From an uncultured bacterium (GTDB taxonomy: Bacteria; Bacillota_I; Bacilli_A; RF39; UBA660): 62,804 nt of DNA. The notes under the pieces are model-generated. The model had not been told where the DNA came from, did not search any database, and saw nothing but the letters and a program-made list of their open reading frames with translations. Made by a program: the position numbers and the translations under genes. Positions 61,316-62,804 of the stretch are shown here, piece after piece; within the stretch, counting starts at the first letter, position 1, and each line of letters starts with the position of its first letter. The DNA is taken from contig CAMNUE010000001.1 of NCBI GenBank assembly GCA_946560065.1, positions 1-62,804 of the forward strand, given 5' to 3'.

Positions 61316-61634
61316 TTTATCTTTAGAACTAGAAGAACTAAGAAAGAATACTAATAAGTTAAGTGAAATACTTTCTACAGTTAGCGACATTATAACAACA
61401 ATCAACGATATTGTAGGAACTATTGAATCAGCATTTTCAAGTTCTCCAGAAAAGCCTAAAGAAATTAAAAAGTCTGTAACTTTAGAAGAAGTAAGAGCAG
61501 TTCTAGCAGAAAAATCAAGAGCAGGAAAAACAGCTGAAGTAAAAGGGCTACTTACTAAATTTGGAGTTAACAAGTTATCTGAATTAGACGCATCAAAATA
61601 TGATGAGCTATTAAAAGAAACGGAGGGAATTTAA
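61299..61634 (+). CDS. Small helical element protein
   Basis: A 111-residue protein from ATG 61299 (GGAGG nine bases upstream). The N-terminal half is an amphipathic, probably coiled-coil helix (LELEELRKNTNKLSEILSTV). The C-terminal half (SVTLEEVRAVLAEKSRAGKT; LLTKFGVNKLSELDASKYDEL) resembles rHEAT-like single-stranded DNA-associated segments in phage proteins. It lies one base before the DUF2800 gene. Function unknown. Confidence 0.6.
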   Translation: MGKMNNLSLELEELRKNTNKLSEILSTVSDIITTINDIVGTIESAFSSSPEKPKEIKKSVTLEEVRAVLAEKSRAGKTAEVKGLLTKFGVNKLSELDASKYDELLKETEGI

Positions 61635-61635
61635 T

Positions 61636-62772
61636 ATGAGCAGTCATGCAATATTATCAGCATCTAGTAGTAAGCGATGGCTGAATTGTCCTCCTTCTGC
61701 AAAGTTATGTGCTGAAGTAGAAGACACAACATCTGAATATGCTAAAGAAGGTACAGATGCACACACACTTTGTGAGTATAAAGTTAAGTCGATGCTAGGA
61801 ATTAAAATGCAAGATCCAACCGATAGTTTATCTTACTATAATGAAGAGATGGAACGCTGTGCTAATGATTATGCCAGTTATATCATGGAAGTTATAGAAG
61901 ATGCAAAGAACTATTGTAAAGACCCACTTGTTTTAATAGAACAAAAATTGGACTTTTCAAGGTTTGTTCCAGAGGGATTTGGAACAGGAGATTGCTTAAT
62001 TATAGCAGACAAGAAACTTTATATAATTGATTTTAAGTATGGTAAAGGTGTAGAAGTTGAGAGCGAAGATAATTCACAAATGATGTGCTATGCAATTGGA
62101 GCTCTAGAACTATTTAACAGCTTATATGACATTGAAGAAGTATGCATGGTGATTTATCAGCCAAGGATAGAAAACATCAGTGTTTCAACCATGAGTGTTA
62201 CAGAGTTATATAGTTGGGCAGAAAACACACTAAAACCAATAGCAGAACTTGCCTACGAAGGAAAAGGCGAGTTCAAAGCAGGAGACCACTGTCAGTTTTG
62301 CAAGATAAAAGCAACTTGTAGAAAGAGAGCTGAATACAATATGGAACTTGCAAAATATGATTTTGAAGAACCTGCTGAATTAACAGATGAAGAGATATCA
62401 TCAATTCTTATTAAATCAAGTGATTTGGTATCTTGGGTATCTGATGTAAAAGATTATGCTTTAAATCAAGCCTTACTCGGAAAGCGTTATCCTAATTTGA
62501 AACTGGTGGAAGGACGTTCTAATCGAAAATACTTAAATGAAGAAGAAGTAGCAACAGCAGTTACAAATGCAGGATATGATCCTTACGAAAAGAAAGTTCT
62601 AGGAATTACAGCAATGACTAATCTTCTAGGAAGAACAAAATTTAATGAGGTTTTAGGGAACTTAATTTATAAACCTCAAGGCAAACCAACGCTTGTACTG
62701 GAAAGCGATAAAAGACCAGCCATGCAAATAAATGATTTTAAAGAGGAAAGAGAGGAAAATAATTATGAATAA
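61636..62772 (+). CDS. DUF2800 phage nuclease (Cas4/RecB-like)
   Basis: A 378-residue protein of the DUF2800 family, found in replication/recombination modules of phages and ICEs. It is a PD-(D/E)xK-type nuclease: EQKLDFSRF, GTGDCLII and the IIDFKYGKG core (D, then K), with a C-terminal cysteine cluster CQFCKIKATCRKR that could hold an iron-sulphur centre. N-terminal SSSKRWLNCPPSAKL is typical. GGAGGG precedes the ATG. The next gene overlaps by eight bases. Confidence 0.9.
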   Translation: MSSHAILSASSSKRWLNCPPSAKLCAEVEDTTSEYAKEGTDAHTLCEYKVKSMLGIKMQDPTDSLSYYNEEMERCANDYASYIMEVIEDAKNYCKDPLVLIEQKLDFSRFVPEGFGTGDCLIIADKKLYIIDFKYGKGVEVESEDNSQMMCYAIGALELFNSLYDIEEVCMVIYQPRIENISVSTMSVTELYSWAENTLKPIAELAYEGKGEFKAGDHCQFCKIKATCRKRAEYNMELAKYDFEEPAELTDEEISSILIKSSDLVSWVSDVKDYALNQALLGKRYPNLKLVEGRSNRKYLNEEEVATAVTNAGYDPYEKKVLGITAMTNLLGRTKFNEVLGNLIYKPQGKPTLVLESDKRPAMQINDFKEEREENNYE

Positions 62773-62804
62773 TAGTTTTAATTCGACAAAAGTAATAACA
62801 GGAG
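62765..62804 (+). CDS. Start of a DUF2815-like gene (partial)
   Basis: The frame from ATG 62765 runs off the window edge: MNNSFNSTKVITG. The TKVxTG opening and position after DUF2800 match DUF2815, a phage single-strand-binding/annealing-type protein. Only 13 codons are visible. It overlaps DUF2800 by eight bases. Confidence 0.6.
   Translation, partial: MNNSFNSTKVITG

Noticed and set aside
1..62804. CRISPR arrays, tRNA or rRNA genes, insertion sequences
   Set aside because: No regularly spaced repeats, cloverleaf-like intergenic segments, rRNA stretches or transposase frames were seen.

Overview
The window is a very AT-rich bacterial chromosome segment from a low-GC Gram-positive organism of the class Bacilli. 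Evidence is the PolC-type replicase and gene orders known from Bacillus: rpsU-yqeY-yqfC-yqfD-ybeY-dgkA-cdd-era-yqzL-recO, rimP-nusA-ylxR-infB-rbfA, and rpsO-pnp-ylxY followed by smc. Extended -10 sigma-A promoters, strong Shine-Dalgarno sequences and hairpin-plus-U-tract terminators occur throughout. YqfC, YqfD, a YlxY homologue, a YjcZ-like protein and a KinB-like orphan kinase suggest an endospore former or a close relative. Reduced or rearranged core proteins (short-armed SMC, RimP cut to its N-terminal domain, ComEC without its metallo-beta-lactamase part, TruB fused to a VanY-type peptidase domain) fit an uncultured intestinal Bacilli lineage such as an Erysipelotrichales/RFN20/RF39-type group. 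That placement is inference.

Layout. 1-3.9 kb: five co-directional genes (HAD phosphatase, divergent deformylase, WYL regulator, SIS isomerase, RdgB/HAM1 pyrophosphatase). 3.9-7.1 kb: a promoter, a candidate structured small RNA and a compact bacteriocin operon. The operon holds a C39-peptidase ABC exporter, a HlyD-like accessory protein, two overlapping double-glycine peptide genes of 51 and 56 codons, and a 54-residue membrane protein. 7.1-13 kb: the rpsU-to-recO cluster with a VanZ-like gene where phoH and pgpH usually lie. 13-28 kb: kinase, ferredoxin, RluB, HD hydrolase, polC, the VanY-TruB fusion, a solenoid-plus-kinase-like protein and a membrane-anchored J-domain/LysM protein. 28-43 kb: translation and RNA operons, a pilin-like/SGNH fusion, a CPBP protease, an ART-like protein, rpsO, pnp and smc. 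43-47 kb: three HEXXH proteins and a canonical deformylase. 47-53 kb: cell-cycle/spore flippase-like gene, DHH phosphoesterase, comEA and truncated comEC.

From about 53.25 kb to the right edge the content is accessory. A C5 DNA methyltransferase converges on a four-gene minus-strand operon (273-aa protein, RecD-like helicase, small XRE regulator, restriction endonuclease-like protein). A non-coding interval with a strong hairpin terminator follows, then a phage- or ICE-type module (sigma-region-4 HTH protein, two small proteins, DUF2800 nuclease, start of a DUF2815 gene). The element begins just after the truncated comEC.

The most notable systems are the two-peptide bacteriocin locus with its short genes, the VanY-TruB fusion, the J-domain/LysM transmembrane protein, the solenoid/kinase-like protein and the restriction operon carrying a large helicase.
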